Assembly (NCBI RefSeq): GCF_021277265.1
Contig: NZ_JAJSOH010000010.1
Span: 62,001 to 126,000, forward strand
Source: Kineosporia rhizophila
GTDB taxonomy: Bacteria > Actinomycetota > Actinomycetes > Actinomycetales > Kineosporiaceae
DNA length: 64,000 nucleotides
Direction: 5' to 3'
The notes under the pieces were generated by a model that had not been told where the DNA came from, searched no databases, and saw nothing but the letters and a program-made list of their open reading frames with translations. The position numbers and the translations under genes were made by a program. Below are positions 44,729 through 53,189 of this stretch, piece after piece (within the stretch, counting starts at the first letter, position 1; each line of letters opens with the position of its first letter).

Positions 44729-45948
44729 CTGACGGCGTGACGACCGCAACGGTGATTCTCATCCTTGTTGTCGTGGTCGCTCTGGCGTTCGACTTCACGA
44801 ACGGCTTCCACGACACTGCCAACGCCATGGCCACGTCCATCGCAACCGGCGCCCTGACCCCCAAGGTCGCCGTCGCGCTGTCCGGCGCCCTCAATCTGGT
44901 CGGCGCCTTCCTGTCCGTCGAAGTGGCTCTCACGGTGACCAACGCCGTGGTGAAGATCCAGAACTCCGACGGCGCCCCCAGACCCGAACTCCTCACCGGC
45001 GGTGGGGCCGACCTGCTCCTGATCGTCCTGGCCGGCCTGGTCGGCGGGATCACCTGGAACCTGCTGACCTGGCTGCTCGGCCTGCCCTCGAGTTCCTCGC
45101 ACGCCCTGTTCGGCGGCCTGGTCGGAGCCACCATGGCCGGCCTGGGCACCAGCGGGGTGAACTGGAACGGGGACGGCTCCAAGCTGGACGGCGTGATCGG
45201 CAAGGTGGTCCTGCCCGCCCTGGTCTCACCGCTGATCGCCGGGCTGGTGGCCGCGGTGGGCACCTGGCTGATCTTCCGGATCACCGCCGGGGTGGCCGAG
45301 CGCTTCACCGAGCAGGGCTTCCGCTGGGGCCAGATCGGCTCCGCCTCGCTGGTCTCGCTGGCCCACGGCACCAACGACGCGCAGAAGACGATGGGCGTGA
45401 TCACGCTGGGCCTGATCGCCTCCGGCCACTGGACCGACACCGAGAACATCCCGTTCTGGGTCAAGGCCAGCTGCGCCCTCGCCATCGCGGCCGGCACCTA
45501 CCTGGGCGGCTGGCGGATCATCCGCACGCTGGGCAAGGGCCTGGTCGAGATCTCCTCACCGCAGGGCATGGCCGCCGAGGGCGCCTCCGGCGCGGTCATC
45601 CTGATCTCCAGCCACCTCGGCTTCGCCCTGTCCACCACGCACGTCGCCACCGGCTCGATCCTCGGCTCCGGCGTGGGCCGGCCGGGGGCGCAGGTGCGCT
45701 GGCGGGTGGCCGGCCGGATGGTCGCCGCCTGGGTGATCACCCTGCCCGCAGCCGGCCTGGTCGGAGCCGTCACCTGGTTCGTCGCCGACCTGCTGGGCGG
45801 CGGGCTGTTCGGCGCCCTGGCGATCACCGCGTTCCTGGTCGCCGCCGCCACCTTCATGTGGCTGCACTCGCGCAAGACCCCGGTGCACTCGGGCAACGTC
45901 AACGACGAGTGGGAAGCACCTTCCGACCGCCAGCCCACCACGGCCTGA
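44722..45948 (+). CDS. pitA: PiT-family inorganic phosphate transporter
   Basis: A 408-residue protein with about ten TM helices and the duplicated PiT signature: FDFTNGFHDTANAMATSIATGAL near the N-terminus and SLAHGTNDAQKTMGVITLGL in the second half, each containing the conserved GxxDxAN or GxNDAQK. It is a low-affinity, proton-driven phosphate or metal-phosphate uptake system. GTG start at 44722, with another in-frame GTG at 44737 after the palindrome. It is followed within 13 bp by a small membrane protein and then DUF3349, the same order as Rv0545c-Rv0544c-Rv0543c of Mycobacterium tuberculosis. Confidence 0.93.
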   Translation: MNPDGVTTATVILILVVVVALAFDFTNGFHDTANAMATSIATGALTPKVAVALSGALNLVGAFLSVEVALTVTNAVVKIQNSDGAPRPELLTGGGADLLLIVLAGLVGGITWNLLTWLLGLPSSSSHALFGGLVGATMAGLGTSGVNWNGDGSKLDGVIGKVVLPALVSPLIAGLVAAVGTWLIFRITAGVAERFTEQGFRWGQIGSASLVSLAHGTNDAQKTMGVITLGLIASGHWTDTENIPFWVKASCALAIAAGTYLGGWRIIRTLGKGLVEISSPQGMAAEGASGAVILISSHLGFALSTTHVATGSILGSGVGRPGAQVRWRVAGRMVAAWVITLPAAGLVGAVTWFVADLLGGGLFGALAITAFLVAAATFMWLHSRKTPVHSGNVNDEWEAPSDRQPTTA

Positions 45949-45961
45949 AAGGAGTTCCGGA

Positions 45962-46273
45962 ATGCACACGCTCGAACTGATGTGGGAAGACATCTGGAAG
46001 ATCCTGGTGGCCAGCCTGATCCTGGGCGCGGGCCTGCCGGCGCTGTTCGCCGTCGGCATCCGCTCACTGGCCTACGGCACCGGTGGTGACGCCGAGGAGC
46101 ACACCGCCGGGAACCTGCCCGCGCCGCACCCGGTCGGCCGGCTCGGCGCCTACCTGTGCTTCGCGGTGGTGCTGCTGGTGGTGGTGCTGGGCATAACCCT
46201 GATCGTGGCCACCGGTTTCGGCAAGGAACTGAACTTCGACAACATCTACCCCACCATCCAGGACAAGGGCTGA
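45962..46273 (+). CDS. small two-TM protein of the pitA cluster (Rv0544c-like)
   Basis: A 103-residue membrane protein with two TM helices (about 14-33, ILVASLILGAGLPALFAVGI; about 62-85, LCFAVVLLVVVLGITLIVATG) joined by a polar loop with HTAGN. It lies in the position of mycobacterial Rv0544c between pitA and the DUF3349 gene. AGGAG precedes the ATG by about 7 nt. Its constant association with PitA suggests an accessory role in the transporter; no direct function is known to me. Confidence 0.82.
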   Translation: MHTLELMWEDIWKILVASLILGAGLPALFAVGIRSLAYGTGGDAEEHTAGNLPAPHPVGRLGAYLCFAVVLLVVVLGITLIVATGFGKELNFDNIYPTIQDKG

Positions 46274-46276
46274 CTC

Positions 46277-46588
46277 ATGTCCGACGAACTCAGCATGGTC
46301 AACCGGGTGGTGTCCTGGCTGCGGGCCGGATACCCCAGCGGCGTGCCGCAGCAGGACTACGTGGTCCTGCTCGGCCTGCTGCGCCGCAAGCTCACCGACA
46401 CCGAGGTCCACCAGATCGCCTCCGACCTGGCCATGCAGGCCGAGCTCGGGGCCGAGATCACCACCGCCGACGTGGAACGGATGATCGGTGAGGCCACGCT
46501 GGACACCGCCTCGCCCGAGGACATCACCCGGGTCTCCGGCCGCCTGGCGGCGGGCGGCTGGCCCCTGGCCGAGATCGACAAGCCGTAG
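46277..46588 (+). CDS. DUF3349 protein of the pitA cluster (Rv0543c-like)
   Basis: A 103-residue, all-helical soluble protein: VNRVVSWLRAGYPSGVPQQDYVVLLGLLRRKLTDTEV matches the DUF3349 family, whose M. tuberculosis member is Rv0543c, also next to pitA. The start is 3 bp after the preceding stop. The function is unknown; genomic context ties it to phosphate transport. Confidence in family is good, in role low. Confidence 0.85.
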   Translation: MSDELSMVNRVVSWLRAGYPSGVPQQDYVVLLGLLRRKLTDTEVHQIASDLAMQAELGAEITTADVERMIGEATLDTASPEDITRVSGRLAAGGWPLAEIDKP

Positions 46589-46642
46589 CCGGAGGGGACT
46601 GATCGACTGGCGGATGCCCGGGCCGGTACTTGCATAGGCGGC

Positions 46643-48103
46643 ATGGACCACTCCCGGGCACCCGTTCTCGAAGCCCTCGCCGACTTCCGTCGCCGGGGTG
46701 ACATCGTGTACGGCCCTCCCGGCCACAAGCAGGGCCGGGGGGTCGATCCCCGGGTGCTGGAGATCCTCGGCCCCGGGGTGTTCGAGTCCGACGTCCTGCT
46801 GCTGAACGGCCTCGACGACCGGCGCGAGTCCGGCGGGATCCTGCAGCAGGCACAGGAACTCATGGCCGACGCGGTCGGCGCCGAGCAGGCGTTCTTCTCC
46901 ACCTGCGGCAGCTCGCTGTCGGTGAAGACGGCCATGCTGGCCGTGGCCGGTCCCGGCGAGAAGCTGCTGATCTCGCGCAACGCGCACAAGTCGGTGATCT
47001 CGGCGGTCATCGTCAACGGCACCATGCCGGTCTGGGTGCACCCGCAGTTCGACGAGCGCCTGCACCTGGCCCACCCGCCGCAGCCGCAGGACGTCGAAGA
47101 ACAGCTGCGGGCCAACCCCGACGCCAAGGGCATGCTGCTGATCACCCCCACCGACTGGGGCACCTGCGCCGACGTCCGGGCGGTGGCCGAGGTCTGCCAC
47201 CGCTACGACGTGCCGCTGATCGTGGACGAGGCCTGGGGCGCGCATCTGCCCTTCCACGACCGGCTTCCGGCCTGGGGCATGCACGCCGACGCCGACCTGG
47301 TGGTGACCAGCGTGCACAAGATGGGCGCGGCGGTCGAGCAGAGCTCGGTGTTCCACCTGCAGTACGACCGGATCGACCCCACGGTGCTGAAGCAGCGGGA
47401 GGACCTGCTCGGCACCACCAGCGCCTCCAGCCTGGTCTACGCCTCGCTGGACGGCTGGCGCCGGCAGATGAGCGAGCACGGCCCGGAGCTGATGGCCCGC
47501 GCGCTCACCCGGGCGGGCCGGATCCGGGGCCGGGTCGCCGAGCTGGACGGGCTCGGCCTGATGGGCCGCGAGGTGCTCGGCCCATCAGGCGCTTTCGACC
47601 TCGATCCGCTGGCCATCACGGTCGAGGTGCGTGAGCTGGGGATCACCGGCATGCAGGCCGCCGAGTGGCTGCGCGAGCACCACCGGGTCGACGTGGGTTC
47701 GGCCGACGTGTGCCGGTTCAACGCCCGGATCACGCACGCGGACGACGACGACACCGAGGCCCGGCTGATGGACGCCCTGGGCCGGCTGATCAGCGACGCG
47801 CCCCGGATGGGCGAGGCCCCACCGGTCCGGCTGCCCAGGCCCGGTGCCCTGGAACTGGAGACGGCCGTGCTGCCCCGCGACGCGTTCTTCGCTGCCGCCG
47901 AGACGGTTCCGGCCGACAAGGCGGCGGGCCGGATCAGCGCCGAACTGGTCACCCCCTATCCCCCCGGCGTGCCGGTGCTCGCCCCCGGAGAGGTGATCAC
48001 CGACGAGGTGGTGGACTACCTGCGCAGCAGCGTCGCCGCCGGCACGCTGATCCCCGACGCGGCCGATGCCTCGTTGGAGACCCTGCGCGTAGTGGCCCGC
48101 TGA
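46643..48103 (+). CDS. Orn/Lys/Arg decarboxylase-family PLP enzyme
   Basis: A 486-residue fold-type I PLP enzyme of the bacterial Orn/Lys/Arg decarboxylase class III (Bacillus SpeA-like, short form lacking the wing domain). It begins GDIVYGPPGHKQGRG, a family hallmark; AFFSTCGSSLSVKTAM and the Asp in LIVDEAWGAHLPFH contact PLP; Lys226 in TSVHKMGAAV should form the Schiff base. A small C-terminal domain ends PYPPGVPVLAPGEVI. The substrate (Arg, Lys or Orn) cannot be decided, so a role in polyamine synthesis is probable but not certain. ATG start with no strong ribosome site. Confidence 0.88.
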   Translation: MDHSRAPVLEALADFRRRGDIVYGPPGHKQGRGVDPRVLEILGPGVFESDVLLLNGLDDRRESGGILQQAQELMADAVGAEQAFFSTCGSSLSVKTAMLAVAGPGEKLLISRNAHKSVISAVIVNGTMPVWVHPQFDERLHLAHPPQPQDVEEQLRANPDAKGMLLITPTDWGTCADVRAVAEVCHRYDVPLIVDEAWGAHLPFHDRLPAWGMHADADLVVTSVHKMGAAVEQSSVFHLQYDRIDPTVLKQREDLLGTTSASSLVYASLDGWRRQMSEHGPELMARALTRAGRIRGRVAELDGLGLMGREVLGPSGAFDLDPLAITVEVRELGITGMQAAEWLREHHRVDVGSADVCRFNARITHADDDDTEARLMDALGRLISDAPRMGEAPPVRLPRPGALELETAVLPRDAFFAAAETVPADKAAGRISAELVTPYPPGVPVLAPGEVITDEVVDYLRSSVAAGTLIPDAADASLETLRVVAR

Positions 48104-48141
48104 CTCTTGCCCTGCACGACGATCCTGCCTGGGAGTGCCGC

Positions 48142-48936
48142 GTGCCCGACAGCCTGACCTTCATCGGCAATGCCACCACGATCATCCGTCTGGGGGGCTT
48201 CACCCTCCTGACCGACCCGAACTTCCTGCACCGGGGGCAGCGGGCCTACCTGGGCAAAGGCCTGTGGACACGGCGTCTGACCGATCCGGCCTGCAGCATC
48301 GCCGATCTGCCGCCGCTGAACGCGATCGTGCTCTCGCACCTGCACGGTGACCACTTCGACCGGGTCGCCCGGGCCGAGCTCGACCGGGAGCCGCCGCTGA
48401 TCACCACCCCCGCCGCGGCCCAGCGTCTGCAGCGCTACGGTTTTCGCACGCACGGTCTTGAGTCGTGGACGGAGCACCGGCTGGAACTCGGCACTGAACA
48501 GCTGACCGTGCACGCGGTGCCCGGTTTCCACGCCCGGGGACTGCTGGGCATGGTGCTGCCCCCGGTGATGGGAAGCGTGCTGGAACACCGCACGGCCGAC
48601 GGGCAGACCCGGCGGATCCTGATCTCCGGCGACACCCTCACCGGAGACCACGTGGACGAGATCCGCGAGCGCTTCGGCCATTTCGACACCGCGATCGTGC
48701 ACCTGGGTGGCACCCGGGTGCTCATGCACACGGTCACGATGGACGCCGTGCAGGGCGTCGACTACCTGCAGCGGGCCCGGCCCGGCCAGGTGATCCCGGT
48801 GCACTACGACGACTACCGCGTCTTCCGTTCACCGCTGGCCGATTTCGAGGCACTGTTCGACCGCTCGTCCCCCCGGGAGACCGGCATGACGCTGACCAAG
48901 GCGGCCCGCGGCCAGACCGTGGACCTGCTGCCCTGA
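48142..48936 (+). CDS. MBL-fold metallo-hydrolase (UlaG-like)
   Basis: A 264-residue metallo-beta-lactamase-fold protein. It opens LTFIGNATTIIRLGGFTLLTDPNF, and the metal motif is LSHLHGDHFD (HxHxDH); later ligands are the His in VPGFHARG, the Asp in ISGDT and the final His in IPVHYDDY. The order fits the L-ascorbate-6-phosphate lactonase (UlaG)/YjjV-like branch that hydrolyses lactones or phosphodiesters. The substrate is unknown. The GTG at 48142 follows GGGAG by about 6 nt; the longer frame overlaps the decarboxylase and is not credible. It is convergent with the haemoglobin gene (4 bp between stops). Confidence 0.85.
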   Translation: MPDSLTFIGNATTIIRLGGFTLLTDPNFLHRGQRAYLGKGLWTRRLTDPACSIADLPPLNAIVLSHLHGDHFDRVARAELDREPPLITTPAAAQRLQRYGFRTHGLESWTEHRLELGTEQLTVHAVPGFHARGLLGMVLPPVMGSVLEHRTADGQTRRILISGDTLTGDHVDEIRERFGHFDTAIVHLGGTRVLMHTVTMDAVQGVDYLQRARPGQVIPVHYDDYRVFRSPLADFEALFDRSSPRETGMTLTKAARGQTVDLLP

Positions 48937-48939
48937 GCC

Positions 48940-49407
48940 TCAGGGCCGGTAGGGCGGCGCCACCCCCCACCCCCAGCGCGGCACCGGGGCCTGCTCGACC
49001 ACCTGGGCCCCGGGCTGCGAGTTGCCCATCGCCAGCCGGGTGCCCCACTCCACGTAGCCCACGAAGGCGGCCCGGAACTCCGGGTCGTCCGGCAGCCCGG
49101 CGTCGTCGGCGGCACGACTCATCAGCGAGGCGAACCGGAACCGCATCTCCGGCGTGATCCCCAGCCCGATGTGGTGGCGCAGCATGGCCGGATAGCCGCC
49201 CAGGGTCTCGCTGTACCCCGAAGGCCCGCCGAACACCTCCCGCCACCACACCGTCACATGCTCGCGATGAGCGCTGCTCACCCCGCCCGGGAAGAGGGGT
49301 GAGAGCAGGTCGTCCTGCTCCACCCGGTCGTAGAACGCGTTGATCAGCGACTCGAAGGCCGCCGCCCCACCCGCCCAGTCGTACAGACTGGGCTCATCCG
49401 TCGTCAT
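48940..49407 (-). CDS. group II truncated haemoglobin
   Basis: A 155-residue 2-on-2 globin. SLYDWAGGAAAFESLINAFYDRV carries the Tyr of position B10; the proximal His lies in MLRHHIGLGITPEMRFRF; Trp of G8 is in YVEWGTRLAMGNS; WWREVFGGP is the usual CD/E region. TrpG8 and the GGxxxF start place it in group II (trHbO type), which binds oxygen or handles NO and peroxide. A Pro/Trp-rich tail of 15 residues is extra. The ATG at 49407 overlaps an 18-bp perfect palindrome, so a repressor probably controls its transcription. Confidence 0.9.
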   Translation of the reverse strand: MTTDEPSLYDWAGGAAAFESLINAFYDRVEQDDLLSPLFPGGVSSAHREHVTVWWREVFGGPSGYSETLGGYPAMLRHHIGLGITPEMRFRFASLMSRAADDAGLPDDPEFRAAFVGYVEWGTRLAMGNSQPGAQVVEQAPVPRWGWGVAPPYRP

Positions 49408-49423
49408 GTAATCATGATTACAT
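49406..49423. promoter_or_regulatory. 18-bp perfect palindrome at the haemoglobin start (candidate operator)
   Basis: ATGTAATCATGATTACAT is perfectly self-complementary, AT-rich in a GC-rich chromosome, and ends in the start codon of the truncated haemoglobin gene on the minus strand. It is 24 bp downstream of the stop of the preceding minus-strand gene. A dimeric regulator of nitrosative or redox stress is a reasonable guess. Confidence 0.65.
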
Positions 49424-49447
49424 CGACCGGCCCCGGCTATGTGCGTT

Positions 49448-50041
49448 TTACGGACGGAGTCCCGGTCGCCACTGCGGGTCGCGTCCGGTGAGCGCCAGCG
49501 TACGTTCGAGAACGCTTGCCTCACCTGGCATCTCGACCACCGGCCCGAAGATGACCTGCCGCAGGGGCAGGTCGCCCTCGTCCCCGTCCTGCGACGACCA
49601 GAACTCGTGCAGCCGGGCAGCGAGCTCCGGGTGCACGCTGATCGCCTGGCCGGTGGCCACCGCCAGGTCCCAGCTGTGGACCACCACCTCGTCGAGGGCG
49701 ACCAGGGCACAGACCTCGGCCGGCATCTCCACCCCACCGACTTCGGCCGCGCCCTGCCAGGCGGCCGGATCGGCCCAGGCCGCGGCCAGGTCGGCCAACC
49801 GCCGGGGCCCCTCCTCGCGCCAGTTCGGCGGCAGGTGCGCCGACGGTTCCGCCGGCCCGTCCGGCATCGGCAGCGGAGTCTTCCGGGCACCTGCCGCGAA
49901 GGCCAGGCTCAGCCCCATCAGGTGGTCGAGAACCTGGACCACCGGCCACTTCTCACAGGGGGTGGCAGCGCCCAGCTGCTCGTCCCGCACCCCGCTCAGC
50001 AGGCGGGTGGCTTCCTCGGTGGCCGGAGTGAAGTCGAACAT
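49448..50041 (-). CDS. TIGR03086-type DinB-like metal-binding protein
   Basis: A 197-residue four-helix-bundle protein of the actinobacterial TIGR03086/mycothiol-dependent maleylpyruvate isomerase-like group. The metal ligands are His in VQVLDHLMG and the His pair region DEVVVHSWDLAVATGQ, and TPCEKWPVVQVLDHL is the family-typical entry. Such proteins are thought to act as mycothiol-dependent enzymes in thiol redox or detoxification; no substrate is indicated. ATG start. It lies upstream of the truncated haemoglobin on the same strand, with a palindrome between them. Confidence 0.82.
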   Translation of the reverse strand: MFDFTPATEEATRLLSGVRDEQLGAATPCEKWPVVQVLDHLMGLSLAFAAGARKTPLPMPDGPAEPSAHLPPNWREEGPRRLADLAAAWADPAAWQGAAEVGGVEMPAEVCALVALDEVVVHSWDLAVATGQAISVHPELAARLHEFWSSQDGDEGDLPLRQVIFGPVVEMPGEASVLERTLALTGRDPQWRPGLRP

Positions 50042-50097
50042 GACGATCCTTCCCGAGACGGCTCAGTCGGGAGTAGGACCGCCCCGGCGTCCTCTTC

Positions 50098-51366
50098 TCA
50101 TCGGTACTCACGACGCCGGGCCGCGATCCCGGCCCAGGCCAGCACCGCCCCCAGCAGCCCGACCACCAGGGTGAGCCAGCCGACCAGCCGCAGGTTCTGC
50201 CCGGCCGCCGCCCAGGCGTCGTCGGCGGCCTGCACCTGGCGGGCCAGCAACGCCCCGCTGTAGGCGTCGAACGCCTCGAACGAGCCGACCGAACCGTTCT
50301 CGGCCGGGTTGGAGGTGATCCGCCGGACGCCGCGGGGATTGCCCTTCTCCGCCTCTTCCAGCAGCCGCCCGTGCACCCAGCGGTACTGGGCCAGCCCCTT
50401 CGCGATCCGGTCCACGTCCTGACCGATCCGGGCCGGCTGCCCCTCCGCCGCCTTCCCCAGGTACCAGTCGGCGTTCTCCATCGACTCGGCCCAGGCGGGC
50501 TCCTCCTTCACGGTGGTGCCGTTCAGCGCCGCCAGGGCCTCGCCCGAGCGGGCCGAGAAGGCGGAGAAGCGGGTCTCGACCACGAAGTCGACCACCTGGA
50601 GGGCGTTCTCCTCGGCGTCGACCACCTTCTCGCGACTGTCCGCCACCACCACGGCACCGGCCACCGTGGCCACGATCAGCACCACCACACACCCGAGCAG
50701 GCCCAGGTTCAGCAGCCGCCGGGTGCGCCGGGTGAGCCACAGGTGCACGCCGACGATCACCAGCACGGCCACGATCCCGGCCAGCAGCGCGATCACCGGG
50801 GCCAGGTCGGCGGCCGACCGGTCGTCGTCCAGCCGGTCACGGCTGGCCTGCTGCACCTCGTTCAGCCGCGAGAGCACCTCCTCGCGCAGCATCTGCGAGG
50901 CTGCCGTGAGGGTCTGCGCGGCGTCTTCGTCCTGCCCCTCCTGAGCCAGGGTGCGCGCACTCTCGACCTGCATCGCGTACAGCGTGAGGTACTTGTTGGC
51001 GGTTGCCAGCCGGGCCGCGTCGGCGTCGGTGCGGGCCGCCGTGACCAGGCCGAGCAGGGCCGGCTGAGCCTCGAAGGCGAACAGCTTGTACCGGAACTGG
51101 GTGGGGTCGGCCCCGGTCAGGACGTCGGTGCCGGCGTTGGTGTCGGCGATCATCAGCGCGGTGCGTGCGGTCTGGATCTTCACCTGCTGGGCCGTGTCGG
51201 CCCGGGCCCGCTCCAGCGCGTCGGCCCGCCGCAGCAACCCCTGCCAACCCAGGACCCCGGCCAGGAGTGCCATCACCAGCACGGTGACCCCGGCGGCAAG
51301 AAGAAGGTTCGGCGTCGAGCGCCGGCTCCGGGACCGGCCGGGCCGGCCCTTCGACTGCTGGTGCAT
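50098..51366 (-). CDS. four-TM membrane protein of unknown function
   Basis: A 422-residue protein with a basic N-terminus, TM1 at about 20-42, an extracytoplasmic helical domain (about 45-190) shaped like a four-helix-bundle sensor (LFAFEAQPALLGLVTAARTD, LTLYAMQVESARTLAQEGQ), two adjacent TM helices (about 193-250), a second helical outer domain (about 255-385) and TM4 at about 392-412. Two tandem outer bundles resemble the input halves of chemoreceptors or nitrate-sensing kinases, but there is no HAMP or kinase domain. It may be a stand-alone sensor or partner of a kinase elsewhere. I chose the ATG at 51366; the ribosome site is weak. Confidence 0.7.
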   Translation of the reverse strand: MHQQSKGRPGRSRSRRSTPNLLLAAGVTVLVMALLAGVLGWQGLLRRADALERARADTAQQVKIQTARTALMIADTNAGTDVLTGADPTQFRYKLFAFEAQPALLGLVTAARTDADAARLATANKYLTLYAMQVESARTLAQEGQDEDAAQTLTAASQMLREEVLSRLNEVQQASRDRLDDDRSAADLAPVIALLAGIVAVLVIVGVHLWLTRRTRRLLNLGLLGCVVVLIVATVAGAVVVADSREKVVDAEENALQVVDFVVETRFSAFSARSGEALAALNGTTVKEEPAWAESMENADWYLGKAAEGQPARIGQDVDRIAKGLAQYRWVHGRLLEEAEKGNPRGVRRITSNPAENGSVGSFEAFDAYSGALLARQVQAADDAWAAAGQNLRLVGWLTLVVGLLGAVLAWAGIAARRREYR

Positions 51367-51808
51367 CAGGTTCGCCCTCGCCGCGTAGACATCACAGCCA
51401 CCCAATCTGTGACAAGGAAACGCGAGGTGACGTTCAGGGGGCCGAACCGCCGACGGCACACCAACCCTGGACGACTGCACCGATCTCGCCGCCCGGATCC
51501 GGCCGCCGTTCGGCCATTCCGGGGAACATCCGGCCCGGCTGTAACACCGCTCCCGCACGACAACGATGCCCCTACGCTTCCGTAGCCTACGAAACCGCAG
51601 GTCAGATCCGGAACCGGTGATCACCTTCGTTCCGGTTGACCCTGCCCGGGCCTGCCCGCAGGCTGAAGGTGCCCGGTCAGGCCGGGCCCGTCGAAGCCTG
51701 TCGGCGCGGAACGACGCGAGGACCTCTCCTCGTCGTCCGGGTGATCCCTGCGGCGCGCAGCCGCCCGCACCGACCACAGGCTTGCCCACGCACACTGAGG
51801 ACACCCCC
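51367..51808. promoter_or_regulatory. 442-bp divergent intergenic region with CTACG inverted repeats
   Basis: At 51572-51591 there are three alternating units, CTACG, CGTAG and CTACG, separated by 4 and 1 nt, giving two overlapping inverted repeats. Such sites often bind TetR-type dimers. They lie between the four-TM gene and the MFS gene. I see no reliable gene in this interval; open frames here lack ribosome sites and family features. Confidence 0.4.
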
Positions 51809-53176
51809 GTGTTTATCGCCGCTGCGATCTTCTTTGCCCTGAACGGCCTCACCTTCGGAAGCTGGGCCGCCCGCGTCCCGGACGTCGCCCGCAACCTCGC
51901 CCTGACCCCGAGCACGCTGGGCGCCGCCCTCTTCTGCATGTCGCTCGGGGCGCTGGCCAGCATGCAGCCCACCGGCCACCTGTGCGCCCGGCTGGGCTCG
52001 AAACACGTCGGCATCGTGGCGGTGGCCACCTTCGCGGTGGTCCTCCCCCTGCCCGCACTTGCCGGTAACCTGACCGAACTGTGCCTTGCGCTCTTCTTTT
52101 TCGGGATGGCCAGCGGCGCCGCCAACGTCGCCGCGAACAGCCTGGGCGTCGAGGTGGAGGCCCGGGCGAAACGACCGGTGATGTCCTCGCTGCACGCCGT
52201 CTTCAGCCTGGGCGGTCTGGCCGGCTCCGCCGCCGGCGGCCTGCTGGCCGGGATTACCCCCGCCACACTTCATCTTTCAAGTATCACCGGGCTGAGCCTG
52301 GTGGTGTGCGCCTGGCTGGCCGGGGTGATCGACAAGGTGGTCGAGCCACCGCGCGAACGACCGGTCCACCGCCACCGAGGCCGTCACGCCCATGCCGGCG
52401 AAGCCGTTGCCCGCCCGCTCATCTCGGTGAATCTGCTGCCCCCGGACGCGATCCGGGTGCTGCCCGGCCGGTTCACCTCACGCCTGCGGGTGATCGTGGC
52501 CCTGGGAGCGATCGCCGCCTGTTCGTCGTTGGCCGAGGGCGCGCTCGGCGACTGGGGCGCCCTGCACCTGCGCGAGAACCTCGAGGCGCATCCCGGCATC
52601 GCCGCCGTCGGCTACGCCCTGTTCAGCCTGGCCATGGCCACCGGCCGGATCGCCGGGCCCCGCCTGATCACCCGCCTCGGCGACACCCGGGTTTTGCTGG
52701 GCGGCACCCTGCTGGCCGCGGCCGGTGCCCTCGCCACCGCGCTGGGCCCCTCGCTGCCGGTCGCCCTGACCGGTTTCCTGCTGGTCGGCCTCGGCCTGGC
52801 CAACGTCTTCCCGCTCGCCATCGGCCGGGCCGGGCTGCTCAACGGGGCCAGGGGCGTGGGCCTGGCCTCGACCGTCGCCTACCTCGGCCCGCTCGCCGGC
52901 CCACCGGTGATCGGCCTGGTCGCCGACCAGGTGGGTCTGCGCACCGCCCTGACCGGGGTGAGCCTGATGGTGCTGGTGGCCACCGGTCTGGCCCTCGCCG
53001 TGGCCGACCAGGTGCCCTCGGCGATCAGCGTCGCCGCTGCCCTGCGCGCCCGCTGCGCCCGGGCCCGCGCCGCCCTGGCCGGTCAGGGCGCCGAACTGGC
53101 CGGTCTGCGCACCCGCCTGAGCAACACCGCGCACACCATGGGCGCGGTCTCCCGCGAGGCGACCGAATCGGCCTGA
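51809..53176 (+). CDS. MFS transporter, YbjJ-like, with extended C-terminus
   Basis: A 455-residue, twelve-TM transporter related to the one at 38233: TM1 reads FFALNGLTFGSWAARVPDV and the central LFFFGMASGAANVAANSLGVEVEAR and [20 protein letters not shown] match the YbjJ branch. The central cytosolic loop is His/Arg-rich (RPVHRHRGRHAHAG), and a 60-residue C-terminal helix follows the last TM, neither of which is in the other copy. The GTG at 51809 follows GAGG by 8 nt; an open frame extends upstream but that part has no transporter features. It converges on the DHFR-like gene. Confidence 0.84.
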   Translation: MFIAAAIFFALNGLTFGSWAARVPDVARNLALTPSTLGAALFCMSLGALASMQPTGHLCARLGSKHVGIVAVATFAVVLPLPALAGNLTELCLALFFFGMASGAANVAANSLGVEVEARAKRPVMSSLHAVFSLGGLAGSAAGGLLAGITPATLHLSSITGLSLVVCAWLAGVIDKVVEPPRERPVHRHRGRHAHAGEAVARPLISVNLLPPDAIRVLPGRFTSRLRVIVALGAIAACSSLAEGALGDWGALHLRENLEAHPGIAAVGYALFSLAMATGRIAGPRLITRLGDTRVLLGGTLLAAAGALATALGPSLPVALTGFLLVGLGLANVFPLAIGRAGLLNGARGVGLASTVAYLGPLAGPPVIGLVADQVGLRTALTGVSLMVLVATGLALAVADQVPSAISVAAALRARCARARAALAGQGAELAGLRTRLSNTAHTMGAVSREATESA

Positions 53177-53189
53177 CCCGGTCGAGTCG

